64,000 nt of DNA from Salegentibacter mishustinae (GTDB lineage: Bacteria > Bacteroidota > Bacteroidia > Flavobacteriales > Flavobacteriaceae), in NCBI RefSeq assembly GCF_002900095.1, contig NZ_LLKN01000001.1, positions 575,441-639,440 of the forward strand, read 5' to 3'. Of this stretch, positions 35,492 to 44,884 are shown one piece after another. Under the pieces are notes generated by a model. The model was not told the origin of the DNA. It worked only from the letters and a program-made list of their open reading frames with translations, and did no database searches. Both the position numbers and the translations under genes were made by a program. Each line of letters opens with the position of its first letter. The stretch's first letter is position 1.

Positions 35492-36325
35492 TTATTCTGG
35501 AGAGATTATTACCAAAGTTTGCCCAACTGCTATATTGGTATCTCTTAAATTATTAAATCGCTGTAAATCTTCTACAGTTGTGTTGTGTTTTTTGGCAATA
35601 GCATATAAGGTATCTCCTTTTTTAACCCTATAAGTAACCGATTCCGGCTCTTCGGGAGTGTAAGTGTAACTAGGAGATGGTCTTTTAAGTACATCTGCAT
35701 CAAATTGATAAAGCTTGTACCTTTCTATTAAACCAATTAATTTATCTGGGTAACGCCTGTCTGTAGCATAACCTGCTTTTCTTAAACCTCTTGCCCATCC
35801 TTTATAATCATCTTTATCAAGATCAAAAAGTTCGGCATAACGTTTTCTTTCGGTTAGGAAAAGTGAATGGTCTCTGTATGAATAACGAGCATCTTTATAT
35901 TTTCTAAAACACTCACCACGGGCATCATCATCGTGATAAACCCGAGCTCCCTGCCAGTCGTGACATTTTATTCCAAAGTGATTATTGGCTCGCATAGTAA
36001 GATCACCCTTTCCCCCGCCAGATTCTAATATTCCCTGTGCCAGGGTAACACTTGCAGGTATATTATAAAGTCGCATTTCTTCCATGGCCACTGCGGCAAA
36101 ATCCCTGATATAATCTTCTACAGTATAAAGCCTTGGATTTACCGGTGGTAATTTTGGTGTCCCTTCTAGAGGTTTCACTCCTTCAATCTCTCTATTTCCC
36201 GAAGATTCAGTAATCACGCCTTCTCTATCTGAATCCTTTTTAGTGGTGATCACTTTTTTCTTGCTTCCGCAGGAAACCGCAAATAATGCGCAGAATATCA
36301 AAATAAAAAACCGGTTAAATTTCAT
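35492..36325 (-). CDS. Glucosaminidase-LysM lipoprotein, peptidoglycan hydrolase
   Basis: Exported lipoprotein (lipobox AVSC, C19) that should cleave the glycan strands of peptidoglycan during growth or division. The glucosaminidase domain (about 65-215) has the catalytic glutamate in GILESGGGKG (E101) and the NNHFGIKCH motif. A C-terminal LysM (about 232-275, VKKGDTLYAIAKKHNTTVEDL) anchors it to the wall. 277 residues. Lies 1 bp after the upstream PLP gene and 6 bp before hemL. Confidence 0.92.
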   Translation of the reverse strand: MKFNRFFILIFCALFAVSCGSKKKVITTKKDSDREGVITESSGNREIEGVKPLEGTPKLPPVNPRLYTVEDYIRDFAAVAMEEMRLYNIPASVTLAQGILESGGGKGDLTMRANNHFGIKCHDWQGARVYHDDDARGECFRKYKDARYSYRDHSLFLTERKRYAELFDLDKDDYKGWARGLRKAGYATDRRYPDKLIGLIERYKLYQFDADVLKRPSPSYTYTPEEPESVTYRVKKGDTLYAIAKKHNTTVEDLQRFNNLRDTNIAVGQTLVIISPE

Positions 36326-36326
36326 C

Positions 36327-37265
36327 TTAGTAATTTATTAAGGGCAAATTTTTCTTTGTTAAAACGCTGTTCATTCCCGGGATTCCCTGTAAACCTCCTG
36401 TATGTATTGCCAGGATCTTACTTCCGGAAGGAAAATATCCGGTTTTTATAAGGTCAAAAATACCAAAAACTAATTTTCCCGTATATACCGGATCTAACTG
36501 AATTTGATATTTTTCTTTGAATTTATTAATAAAATTTATCAATTGCGAATCTACCTTAGCATAACCGCCAAAATGATACTTTAGTATTAATTCCCAATTA
36601 TTCTTAAATGCGTAATTTTTAATTTCTTCGGAAAGAAAATCCCCTTTTAAAGCCGGAAAACCAAGTATTTTCTGATTTTTGGCAGAGGCATTTATCAAGC
36701 CCGAAAGTGTTCCTCCTGTTCCTACCGAAGCGGATATAAAGTCAAATTCTTTATCTTTCTCGCTTAAAATTTCTTCACAACCTTTTATCGCTAATTGGTT
36801 AGTGCCGCCTTCTGGAACTAAATAAAATTCATCGAATTCTTCATTAAGTCTCTGCTGAAACTCCAATGTTTCTTTTTGCCGATAGTCTTTTCTGGAAACA
36901 AAGCGGAAATGCATTCCGCAGGAATGAGCAAAATTTAAAGTTCTGTTTTGAGCCAAAGTTTTCTCGAGATTTTCTCCTAATTCTTCTCCCCTAATAATCC
37001 CTATAGTTTTTAAACCCGAAAGTTTTCCAGCCGCTGCAGTTGCAGCAATATGGTTAGAATAAGCACCGCCAAGAGTTAACAAGGTCTTCTTTTTGTGTTT
37101 TTGAGCTTCAAGAATATTGTATTTAAGCTTCCTAAATTTATTCCCGGAAACTTCTGGATGCAGTAAATCTTCCCGCTTTAAGTGAAGAGAAATTTCATTA
37201 GAAAATTCGGCTATAAATTGATTTTCCGAAGAAATTTCAGCATAAAAATTTAAAGGATTAGGCAT
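36327..37265 (-). CDS. PLP-dependent ACC deaminase / D-cysteine desulfhydrase family protein
   Basis: 312-residue fold-type II PLP enzyme. The Schiff-base lysine is K43 in SGNKFRKLKYN; LTLGGAYSNHIAAT and the phosphate-binding SVGTGGTLSGL complete the site. Family members open 1-aminocyclopropane-1-carboxylate or desulfhydrate D-cysteine; which applies cannot be told without the discriminating residues being aligned. First gene of a tight minus-strand cluster with the glucosaminidase and hemL. Confidence 0.85.
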   Translation of the reverse strand: MPNPLNFYAEISSENQFIAEFSNEISLHLKREDLLHPEVSGNKFRKLKYNILEAQKHKKKTLLTLGGAYSNHIAATAAAGKLSGLKTIGIIRGEELGENLEKTLAQNRTLNFAHSCGMHFRFVSRKDYRQKETLEFQQRLNEEFDEFYLVPEGGTNQLAIKGCEEILSEKDKEFDFISASVGTGGTLSGLINASAKNQKILGFPALKGDFLSEEIKNYAFKNNWELILKYHFGGYAKVDSQLINFINKFKEKYQIQLDPVYTGKLVFGIFDLIKTGYFPSGSKILAIHTGGLQGIPGMNSVLTKKNLPLINY

Positions 37266-37297
37266 AGCACAAAGGTCTTAATTCTGAGATTAACCAC

Positions 37298-37624
37298 CTA
37301 TATAAATTGCAAAAATGCCCAGAATTTACGTTCCTTTACATAATTCTCTTTCATTTCCTGGGTGTAGGCTTCCCGCTCAAAACTAATATTTTTGTAAGCT
37401 AAAAAACGGTCTTTATACTGAACTAAGCGCAGCAGATACTCCAATAAATACCAGATATAAAATGGGAGAATAAGCAATTCTATTTGTTGTCTAAGATGAA
37501 TCTTTTCGTGATTAATAAAAGTTTCATCTTTCTTAAGTTCCGGGCTTTTTAAAATCACAAAAGGCCATAAACTCACCCCTTTAAAAGATTTCCCCAGGAG
37601 ATATTTGTTAACGATTAGAATCAC
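37298..37624 (-). CDS. Small HEKIH-motif protein, putative metallopeptidase-like
   Basis: 108 residues. The motif H39-E-K-I-H43 matches HExxH zinc-binding sequences, set in a helix (INHEKIHLRQQIE). Two hydrophobic segments flank it (VSLWPFVILKS and LLILPFYIWYLLEYLL), so it may sit at the membrane. Conserved hypothetical; proteins of this kind resemble the M56/BlaR1-type minimal peptidase core, but a third ligand is not evident, so activity is uncertain. Divergent from the DUF5522 gene. Confidence 0.65.
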   Translation of the reverse strand: MILIVNKYLLGKSFKGVSLWPFVILKSPELKKDETFINHEKIHLRQQIELLILPFYIWYLLEYLLRLVQYKDRFLAYKNISFEREAYTQEMKENYVKERKFWAFLQFI

Positions 37625-37656
37625 GTGTGGAAGTTAAGAAATTGTATTTTTGCTCT

Positions 37657-37827
37657 ATGAGTTTTTTCAAAAAAAGAATTCCGTTAGAAGAAGGAGATTA
37701 CTACACCACTCCCGAAGGTTATCGTTGTTTTACCGAGCAATATCACTTAAAACGTGGTTACTGCTGTGAGAGCGGTTGCCGGCATTGCCCTTATGGTTAT
37801 GATAAAAAAACCGGCAAACAATCATAA
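37657..37827 (+). CDS. DUF5522 small cysteine-rich protein
   Basis: 56 residues from ATG 37657 (an upstream in-frame alternative start at 37627 is less likely). The end GYCCESGCRHCPYGYDKK has four closely spaced cysteines (CC, C, C), a probable zinc or iron site, and the first part has the GYRCFTEQYH motif. Function unknown. Its 3' end overlaps that of the NlpE-like gene by 6 bp. Confidence 0.75.
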   Translation: MSFFKKRIPLEEGDYYTTPEGYRCFTEQYHLKRGYCCESGCRHCPYGYDKKTGKQS

Positions 37828-38286
37828 ATTATTGGTTTTAGTAAGCCTATATTTTATAGCAGAATCGCCCATAACTTTAGATTCGTCCTTAAAAACCTGT
37901 AACAGATAATTTTCACTTACCTGAAAATAAAGCTTTTGCTGTTCTCCTAAACTAATGGTATTCCCCTGCTTATTCCACTCAAATTTACCGGTTTCGTTAA
38001 GATTGTTTTCTTCAGCTTCTGTTCTTCCCAAATAATGTTGCGAGAGCACATAATCTAAATTTTTCTTTAACCTGATACTGGTTTCAATTCCTTCGCAATC
38101 TTCGCAAGGCAACACCCCTTCATAGACCCCGTCCCAATCCAAAGAATTTCGAGAATTATGAGCATTGCCTGGCTTAGTACTTATTTCTTCCGTAGAACTT
38201 TCTAACGAATTACTTTCTGCTGTTTTCTCCTGATCTTTACAGGAAATTAGACAAACAAGCGCGAGAAGAATTATAATAGATTTCAT
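37822..38286 (-). CDS. NlpE-like copper resistance lipoprotein
   Basis: Lipoprotein (lipobox LISC, C16) with an NlpE N-terminal domain: DGVYEGVLPCEDCEGIETSIRL contains the CxxC pair and the tryptophan-like loop of the family; NlpE in enterobacteria senses surface and redox stress. 154 residues, so only the N-terminal domain is present and the C-terminal OB-like domain is absent. Convergent with DUF5522. Confidence 0.85.
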   Translation of the reverse strand: MKSIIILLALVCLISCKDQEKTAESNSLESSTEEISTKPGNAHNSRNSLDWDGVYEGVLPCEDCEGIETSIRLKKNLDYVLSQHYLGRTEAEENNLNETGKFEWNKQGNTISLGEQQKLYFQVSENYLLQVFKDESKVMGDSAIKYRLTKTNNL

Positions 38287-38391
38287 AATTTATTTCTTTA
38301 AAAGAGCGCTAAATTTATAGAAAATGAAATTTAAAACTCTTTAATTTAACATTTCTTCCTATTATTGAAACCTATTGCAAACAGAAAATCA

Positions 38392-40389
38392 ATGGACTTT
38401 AAAGCGAAAATACTACAGGGAATTCCCAGTGAACTTCCACCTAAAAAAGAATACGATACTTCGGTAAATCACGCTCCTAAACGAAAGGCTATTCTAAACG
38501 CCGAAGAAAAACAATTAGCACTTCAAAATGCCCTGCGTTATTTTGAAGAAAAACATCACCAGGAATTGCTACCTGAATTTAAGGAGGAATTAGAGAAATA
38601 CGGAAGAATTTATATGTATCGCCTGAAGCCAGACTATGATATGTATGCCCGCAATATTGAAGAATATCCTGGAAATAGCACGCAAGCAAAAGGAATCATG
38701 CTAATGATTCAAAACAACCTGGATCCTAAAGTAGCACAGCATCCCGATGAATTGATTACTTACGGTGGCAACGGGGCAGTTTTTCAAAACTGGGCACAAT
38801 ACCTGCTCACTATGCAATATTTAGCCGAAATGGAAAACGACCAGACTTTGGTAATGTATTCTGGCCATCCTATGGGCGTATTTCCTTCCCATGAAAATGC
38901 CCCAAGAGTAGTAGTTACTAACGGAATGATGATCCCAAATTATTCGAAACCCGATGACTGGGAAAAATTTAATGCCCTTGGTGTAACTCAATATGGTCAA
39001 ATGACGGCTGGAAGTTATATGTACATTGGTCCGCAAGGAATTGTTCATGGTACCACGATCACAGTTTTAAACGCTGGAAGAAAAATATCAAAATCTGGAG
39101 AAGGTCTGGAAGGTAAATTATTCGTGACTTCCGGTCTTGGAGGAATGAGCGGCGCGCAACCTAAAGCCGGGAATATTGCAGGCTGCATTACCGTTTGTGC
39201 AGAGGTAAATCCCAAAGCAACCGAAACGCGCCATAGCCAGGGCTGGGTAGACGAAGTAATTTCTGATCTAGAGAAACTTGCTAAAAGAGTGCAGGAAGCC
39301 AAAGCTAAAAAGGAGATAGTTTCTATCGCTTTCCAGGGAAATATTGTAGATGTTTGGGAATATTTTGAAAAAGAGAATATTTATATCGATTTGGGAAGTG
39401 ACCAGACTTCTTTACACAATCCCTGGGCCGGCGGTTATTACCCGGTAGGCTTGAGTTTAGAAGAAGCCAATACGATGATGGCTGAGGAACCTGAAAAATT
39501 CAAGAAAAAAGTACAGGAAAGTTTAAAAAGACAAACCGCGGCAATTAATAAACATACCGCTAAAGGCACCTATTTCTTCGATTATGGAAACGCTTTCTTA
39601 TTAGAGGCTTCAAGGGCCGGAGCCGATATTCTTGCTGAAAACGGCAAAAATTTCAAATATCCAAGTTATGTGCAGGATATTATGGGACCTATGTGTTTTG
39701 ATTATGGTTTTGGGCCTTTTAGGTGGGTTTGCGCTTCGGGAAAAGAAGACGATCTTGACAAAACCGATAAGATCGCGACTCAGGTTTTAGAAGAACTCAA
39801 AAAGAATTCCCCGGAGGAAATTCAGCAGCAAATGGCTGATAATATTCAGTGGATAAAGGGCGCAAGGGAAAATAAACTGGTAGTAGGATCTAAAGCCAGG
39901 ATTCTCTATGCTGATGCCGAAGGCCGAATGAAAATTGCCAAAGCCTTTAATGATGCCATTGGAAATGGTGAAATAGGAACGGTTATTTTAGGGCGTGATC
40001 ATCACGATGTTTCCGGCACAGACTCCCCTTACCGGGAAACTTCAAATATTTACGATGGTTCACAATTTACGGCTGATATGGCGATACAAAATGTAATTGG
40101 AGATAGCTTTAGAGGCGCCACCTGGGTTAGCATTCATAACGGCGGTGGAGTTGGCTGGGGAGAGGTAATTAACGGCGGATTTGGTATGATTCTTGAAGGA
40201 AATAAAGCATCGGAGGAGCGTTTAAAATCTATGCTTTTCTGGGATGTTAATAATGGAATTGCCCGCCGAAGCTGGGCCCGAAACAAAGAAGCGGTTTTCG
40301 CTGCAAAAAGGGCTATGCAAATGGAACCAAAACTAAAAGTAACTATCCCAAACCTGGTAGATCCGGCTCTTTTTGACACTAACACCTAA
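38392..40389 (+). CDS. hutU: Urocanate hydratase (long Bacteroidetes form)
   Basis: Second step of histidine degradation, urocanate to imidazolonepropionate, with bound NAD+. Recognised by HPMGVFPSHENAPRVVVTNGMM, GLGGMSGAQPKAGNIAG (dinucleotide site) and YGFGPFRWVCASGKEDDL. ATG 38392 (MDFKAKILQGIP) is preferred over a TTG at 38365. About 665 residues, some 100 longer than proteobacterial HutU, as is common in this phylum. No hutH, hutI or hutG is in the window, so the pathway is scattered or elsewhere. DUF4136 gene follows by 11 bp. Confidence 0.94.
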   Translation: MDFKAKILQGIPSELPPKKEYDTSVNHAPKRKAILNAEEKQLALQNALRYFEEKHHQELLPEFKEELEKYGRIYMYRLKPDYDMYARNIEEYPGNSTQAKGIMLMIQNNLDPKVAQHPDELITYGGNGAVFQNWAQYLLTMQYLAEMENDQTLVMYSGHPMGVFPSHENAPRVVVTNGMMIPNYSKPDDWEKFNALGVTQYGQMTAGSYMYIGPQGIVHGTTITVLNAGRKISKSGEGLEGKLFVTSGLGGMSGAQPKAGNIAGCITVCAEVNPKATETRHSQGWVDEVISDLEKLAKRVQEAKAKKEIVSIAFQGNIVDVWEYFEKENIYIDLGSDQTSLHNPWAGGYYPVGLSLEEANTMMAEEPEKFKKKVQESLKRQTAAINKHTAKGTYFFDYGNAFLLEASRAGADILAENGKNFKYPSYVQDIMGPMCFDYGFGPFRWVCASGKEDDLDKTDKIATQVLEELKKNSPEEIQQQMADNIQWIKGARENKLVVGSKARILYADAEGRMKIAKAFNDAIGNGEIGTVILGRDHHDVSGTDSPYRETSNIYDGSQFTADMAIQNVIGDSFRGATWVSIHNGGGVGWGEVINGGFGMILEGNKASEERLKSMLFWDVNNGIARRSWARNKEAVFAAKRAMQMEPKLKVTIPNLVDPALFDTNT

Positions 40390-40400
40390 AATAATATTTT

Positions 40401-40943
40401 ATGAAAGTCTTAAAAATTACACCGGTTCTCTTACTACTAGCTATCCTGGTAACGTCTTGCAGCAGCGTAAGAGTTGCTTCAGATTACGACAGGGAAGTTA
40501 ACTTTAACCAATATGAAAGTTACGCGTTTTTTAAACCCGGAATAGATAAAGCTGAAATATCAGATCTAGATAAAAAACGAATCCTTAGAGCTATAGAAAC
40601 AGAAATGCAACGTAAAGGTTTTACAAAATCTGAGGATCCAGATCTTTTAGTAAGCATTTTCACGAAAACCAATGAAAATATTAATATCTACCAGAACAAT
40701 ATGATGGGCTGGGGATACGGCTGGGGTTGGCACCCGTGGTATTGGGGTTCAGGCTTTAATACGGTAAACCGCACCAGCGAAGGCACGCTGTATATAGATC
40801 TAATAGATGCTGAAGGAAAAGAATTAGTATGGCAGGGAATGGGAACCGCTGCACTAGCTGAAAAAGTAGATAAGAAACAGGAAAGGATCAACGAAATTGT
40901 TTCTGAAATACTTGAAAAGTATCCGCCAGAAATAAAGAATTAA
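40401..40943 (+). CDS. DUF4136 lipoprotein
   Basis: Lipoprotein with signal LLLLAILVTSC (C20) and the DUF4136 pattern: VASDYDREVNFNQYESYAFF near the start, then a helix-strand repeat. A GWGYGWGWHPWYWGSGF stretch (about 96-112) is rich in Gly and Trp. 180 residues. Probably exported to the outer envelope; function unknown. Eleven bp after hutU and followed by a terminator, so hutU and this gene may share a transcript. Confidence 0.82.
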   Translation: MKVLKITPVLLLLAILVTSCSSVRVASDYDREVNFNQYESYAFFKPGIDKAEISDLDKKRILRAIETEMQRKGFTKSEDPDLLVSIFTKTNENINIYQNNMMGWGYGWGWHPWYWGSGFNTVNRTSEGTLYIDLIDAEGKELVWQGMGTAALAEKVDKKQERINEIVSEILEKYPPEIKN

Positions 40944-40962
40944 CCCAACAAATTTTTCAACT

Positions 40963-40990
40963 AAAATGCTCCTCTTGCAGGAGCATTTTT
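40963..40990 (+). terminator. Terminator after DUF4136
   Basis: AAATGCTCCT (40964-40973), loop CTTGC, AGGAGCATTT (40979-40988) then TTATTTTT: a typical intrinsic terminator. Confidence 0.9.
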
Positions 40991-41072
40991 ATTTTTATAC
41001 GGCTTTAGTTATCATTTTATGAATTTCAGCTTAATTTCTTATCTTTATATTGAATTTTAGTTAATCACAATT

Positions 41073-42827
41073 ATGCTCGATAAAGTTGAATCTAATGCGA
41101 TTTTAGACCGCTTGCCGGCCCATCTTCAGCAATATATAAAACCACAGAATTACGACGATTATTCCCCGGTAAACCACGCGGTTTGGCGCTATGTAATGCG
41201 TAAAAATGTAGATTATCTAAGCAAAGTTGCGCACGAGTCTTACCTTGATGGTTTAAAGCAAACCGGCATTTCTATAGATCACATTCCCAATATGTATGGG
41301 ATGAACCGAATTTTAAAAGAAATTGGATGGGCTGCTGTAGCTGTAGACGGCTTTATACCACCGGCGGCTTTTATGGAATTCCAGGCTTTTAATGTATTAG
41401 TTATTGCCAGTGATATTCGCCAGCTCGAGCATATAGAATACACTCCTGCCCCAGATATTATTCACGAAGGTGCCGGCCACGCACCTATTATCGCTAATCC
41501 AGAATATGCAGAATATCTTAGACGCTTTGGCGAAATTGGCTGTAAAGCGATTTCCAGCGCTAAAGATTATGAGATGTACGAAGCCATAAGGCACCTTTCT
41601 ATTATTAAAGAAGCTGAAGATACACCTCAGCAAGAAATTGAAGAAGCTGAAAAGAAAGTAGATTACCTGCAAAATAATATGGGGAAACCCAGTGAAATGG
41701 CCCAAATTAGAAATTTACACTGGTGGACCGTTGAGTATGGGTTGATAGGAAGCCTGGAAGATCCCAAAATATACGGCGCCGGTTTACTTTCTTCAATTGG
41801 AGAAAGCGCCTGGTGTATGACAGACAAAGTGAAGAAGATTCCATATTCTATTGAAGCTTGCAAACAGGAATTTGATATTACCAAACCCCAGCCTCAGCTT
41901 TATGTAACCCCAGATTTTGCCCATTTAAGTTCAGTTTTAGAAGAATTTGCTAATAAAATGGCTTTAAGAAAAGGCGGGTTAGAAGGAATTCAGAAATTGA
42001 TAGATTCTAAAAATCTTGGGACTATAGAATTAAGTACCGGTTTACAGATCTCAGGAGACTTTTCAAAAGTTATTGAACACGATGGTAAACCAATTTATAT
42101 TCAAACTTCAGGTAAAACTGCCCTTTCCCATCGGGAAAAAGAACTGGTAGGTCACGGTGTGAAAAATCATCCTGAGGGATTTGGCTCGCCAATTGGCTCT
42201 TTAAAAGGAATCAATTTAGCGATTGAAGATATGAGTCCGCGTGATCTTAGGGCTTACGATATCTATGAAGGTGAAAAGATTGAATTTGAATTTGAAGGTG
42301 GAATAAAAGTAAAAGGTGAGATCATTACCGGCACCAGGAATCTCCAGGGGAAAATAATAATTATTAGCCTAAAAGATTGCACGGTTAGTTATGGGGAAGA
42401 AATTTTATTCAAACCTGAATGGGGCAAATATGATATGGCAATAGGTAAAGAAGTTATTTCAGCATTTGCCGGCCCGGCAGATAATCTTTCTTTCGATCTA
42501 ATTACCCACAAAACTTCAACTACTACAATAAAAAGTAAAAGTACGCCAGAACGGGAAGAACTTGCGTCTCTTTATGCTTCAGTTAGAAATATAAGAGAAG
42601 GAAAAAATGCCAAATTTTCATTAGACGCTGCTCTAGAACTTGTAAAAAAACATCACCCGCAAGACTGGTTGCTTTCCGTAGAAATATATGAGCTAGCAGT
42701 AGGAAAAGATGAAAAACTCGCTAAAGAAGCTCTCAGCAATTTAGAAGATGTAAAATTTCGAAGACCTGATATCTCACATTTAATTGATGGCGGAATAAGC
42801 CTTATAAACGGCCAATTGGTTAGTTAA
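41073..42827 (+). CDS. Aromatic amino acid hydroxylase with long C-terminal extension
   Basis: Tetrahydrobiopterin-type phenylalanine 4-monooxygenase fold. Iron ligands are H131 and H136 in HEGAGH and probably E221 in HWWTVEYGL. The catalytic domain fits in about residues 60-300, which is all that bacterial PhhA needs (about 260-300 residues). Another roughly 280 residues follow, a strand-rich part from about 330 (SGDFSKVIEHDGKPIYIQ...) and a helical end, that I cannot assign. Activity (Phe to Tyr) is likely by homology; the role of the extension is unknown. Confidence 0.88.
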   Translation: MLDKVESNAILDRLPAHLQQYIKPQNYDDYSPVNHAVWRYVMRKNVDYLSKVAHESYLDGLKQTGISIDHIPNMYGMNRILKEIGWAAVAVDGFIPPAAFMEFQAFNVLVIASDIRQLEHIEYTPAPDIIHEGAGHAPIIANPEYAEYLRRFGEIGCKAISSAKDYEMYEAIRHLSIIKEAEDTPQQEIEEAEKKVDYLQNNMGKPSEMAQIRNLHWWTVEYGLIGSLEDPKIYGAGLLSSIGESAWCMTDKVKKIPYSIEACKQEFDITKPQPQLYVTPDFAHLSSVLEEFANKMALRKGGLEGIQKLIDSKNLGTIELSTGLQISGDFSKVIEHDGKPIYIQTSGKTALSHREKELVGHGVKNHPEGFGSPIGSLKGINLAIEDMSPRDLRAYDIYEGEKIEFEFEGGIKVKGEIITGTRNLQGKIIIISLKDCTVSYGEEILFKPEWGKYDMAIGKEVISAFAGPADNLSFDLITHKTSTTTIKSKSTPEREELASLYASVRNIREGKNAKFSLDAALELVKKHHPQDWLLSVEIYELAVGKDEKLAKEALSNLEDVKFRRPDISHLIDGGISLINGQLVS

Positions 42828-42862
42828 TATAGGAATGAAATTTAAAATTGCGAAAAAGAAAA

Positions 42863-43477
42863 CTAGAGTTTTATTTTTTCAAATTCTTCGGAATCATTAA
42901 AATTCTGGTTGTTGTATTGTAGCGTCCAGCCCATGGAATTGGTAAGAATATAGATCTTTTGCAATTCGCTAATTAGTCTATTTTCAGCATTAGACTTGAG
43001 CGAAGAGGCTTCTACCTTTTCTCTAATAGATTTCTCTATGCGGCCTTTAATTTTATTATGATCTTCAGCATCAAACTGGTTTAAATAATCCTGGGTAACA
43101 TCGTAATATTTTATCTCGGGATTTATCGTTATTTCCTCTTTTGGAATAGAGATAATGCGTACAATTTTATTTTCTTCATCAATTTCGGTTTCCAATTTAC
43201 TTAAGTCGTAAGCCACCGTTGCCGTAGCATTTACAATGATAAGCGCTTTCTTTCTTGCCAAAAATATATCGAGATAAAACTTCTTTGAATTTTTATAAGA
43301 ATAAACCTGGGAAAAAGTGCCTTCGGTAACCACAAGCTTACCTACATTTTTTATTTGTTGTTGTAGTAAAGCGGTACTTTCTTCTAATTTATCCTGTTCC
43401 TGGTTTCTATTTTCACAGTAACGCACTCCAAAAACAACCAGTAATACCAAAAAGGCTCCAATAAGGAAATTTCTCAT
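42863..43477 (-). CDS. DUF4230 protein, membrane-anchored
   Basis: N-terminal helix FLIGAFLVLLVVFGVRYC (about 4-21) then a soluble region with the DUF4230 pattern: VTEGTFSQVYSYKNSK and KALIIVNATATVAYDLSK. 204 residues. Function unknown. It converges on the hydroxylase gene; an AAAACT/AGTTTT hairpin over the 3' end may stop both. Confidence 0.8.
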   Translation of the reverse strand: MRNFLIGAFLVLLVVFGVRYCENRNQEQDKLEESTALLQQQIKNVGKLVVTEGTFSQVYSYKNSKKFYLDIFLARKKALIIVNATATVAYDLSKLETEIDEENKIVRIISIPKEEITINPEIKYYDVTQDYLNQFDAEDHNKIKGRIEKSIREKVEASSLKSNAENRLISELQKIYILTNSMGWTLQYNNQNFNDSEEFEKIKL

Positions 43478-43552
43478 TCTTCAATTTTTTCTAAAGGTAC
43501 AAAGATTGTGAGTTTTGAGGTTTTTTGAAGAAAACACTGGCGTTATAAAATA

Positions 43553-43580
43553 CTTATGGACGGCCCCACCCGTCCATAAG
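43553..43580. terminator. Hairpin between DUF4230 and GSCFA genes
   Basis: CTTATGGACGG (43553-43563) and CCGTCCATAAG (43570-43580) form a perfect 11-bp stem with a CCCCAC loop, flanked by T-rich sequence on the plus strand (CTTTTAAAA). It may be a terminator or a stray palindromic element; both flanking genes are on the minus strand. Confidence 0.55.
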
Positions 43581-43769
43581 CTTTTAAAATTTCTAAAATC
43601 TACCCCAACAAATTTTAGAAAACGAATTAAGACATTTGTCAAAACCTTTGGGCTTTTCAGCCTTTCGTTTTCAACGACTTATATCTCGAATTCTAAAATA
43701 AAAATACAAAATATTTATATATAAAGTCAAGAGAAAAATTATATTAAAGATTTTTTACTCAAATTTAAT

Positions 43770-44738
43770 CTAGAATTCCAAATGCGGATATTGCTTTTTG
43801 AGTGCTGAAATTTGAGATTTCAGCTTTTCTAAAAATCGCAAATGCGCTTCAGAATCGGGATTAAACGGGCGATGCGCTAATCCTTTTTGAATATTTTCTA
43901 CTTCATTTAAAACCAAAAGAGAGGCTTCTGAAAACCAGGCTTCTTTAAATCTTTTCCAAATATAATTTATGGCTGTTTGGGAAGGATGTAACATATCTTC
44001 ACCATAAAACCGATAATCACGAAGCTCGTCCATCATCAATTCATAAGATGGGAAATAAAGCCCCCTAACTCCCAAAGAGGAAATTGATTTTCTATTCTCC
44101 AATACATTATGAATTGCGGTAATTAAATGCGCTTTACTACGCTGATTTTCAACAAACCCGTCCTTGATATGCCGAACCGGAGAAACGGTAAAAATAACTA
44201 CAGCATCAGAGTTTATTTGGTGTACAACCTCTACAATCTCATTTAAAGCTCGCTCAATTTCTTCTGTAGATTGTAATTCTTTCCTGAAAGATTTCTGAGG
44301 AACTTTATGACAGTTCGCTACGCTCTGTTCACTTTCCAAATGATAATAACTCCAGGCTGTACCTAATGTGATCACCAAATGTGAGCTTTGCTGAAGAAAC
44401 TCACGAGCCTTTTGTAATGCTGAATTCAGGTTTTTGAGTAAACCCTCAGCATCGGGATTACTCAATGCAGAATGTGCATCAAAACAATGCCAGCGCTCTT
44501 GGTGCTGAAAAACATCCTTCTCGGCATACATCTTTTCTTCCTTAAGTTTTCGAAAAAACGTTGCAATGGCTAAAGGATGGAAAAGAATTCCGAAGGGATT
44601 CTGTAAAGTTTGCAGCTTATAGAAATCAAGTTTTTCACCTATATTTTCTACAAAACAGGAACCAATAAGAAAGATCTTAGATTCATAATCTATCTTGGGT
44701 TCAGTCTCTTTTATAGGTATTTTGGTCCTGAATTCCAT
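43770..44738 (-). CDS. GSCFA family protein
   Basis: The family name motif appears as GSCFVENIGEKL near residue 26 (S27 likely nucleophile of an SGNH-like hydrolase). Later blocks GILFHPLAIATF, HLVITLGTAWSYYHLES and FTVSPVRHIKDGFVENQRSKAHLI with a final HPSQTAINYIW are family-typical. 322 residues, cytoplasmic by sequence. Probably a GDSL/SGNH-type esterase; substrate unknown. The REP-like element C is between it and alaS. Confidence 0.9.
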   Translation of the reverse strand: MEFRTKIPIKETEPKIDYESKIFLIGSCFVENIGEKLDFYKLQTLQNPFGILFHPLAIATFFRKLKEEKMYAEKDVFQHQERWHCFDAHSALSNPDAEGLLKNLNSALQKAREFLQQSSHLVITLGTAWSYYHLESEQSVANCHKVPQKSFRKELQSTEEIERALNEIVEVVHQINSDAVVIFTVSPVRHIKDGFVENQRSKAHLITAIHNVLENRKSISSLGVRGLYFPSYELMMDELRDYRFYGEDMLHPSQTAINYIWKRFKEAWFSEASLLVLNEVENIQKGLAHRPFNPDSEAHLRFLEKLKSQISALKKQYPHLEF

Positions 44739-44774
44739 AGCATTATATAAAAGCTGTCTAAAAAGATTTTAAAA

Positions 44775-44854
44775 CGTCACCTTGAATTTATTTCAATATC
44801 TAACGCATTGGAAATCCAAAAATATGTTAGAAGCTGAAACTAGTTCAGAGTAAT
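44775..44854. repeat. REP-like intergenic element, family B, degenerate copy
   Basis: CGTCACCTTGAATTTATTTC ... GTTAGAAGCTGAAACTAG with imperfect inverted ends. Same architecture as the better preserved copy at 50864-50942 (CGTCAAGCTGAACTTGTTTC and CTGAAACAAGTTCAGGATGA). Sits in the 146-bp gap between GSCFA and alaS. Confidence 0.55.
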
Positions 44855-44884
44855 AAAAATAGACTTTTCAGCCAGCCTCGTGCT

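Noticed and set aside
38365..38391. Earlier TTG start for urocanate hydratase
   Set aside because: ATG 38392 gives the family-like start MDFKAKILQGIP; the extension adds unrelated residues.
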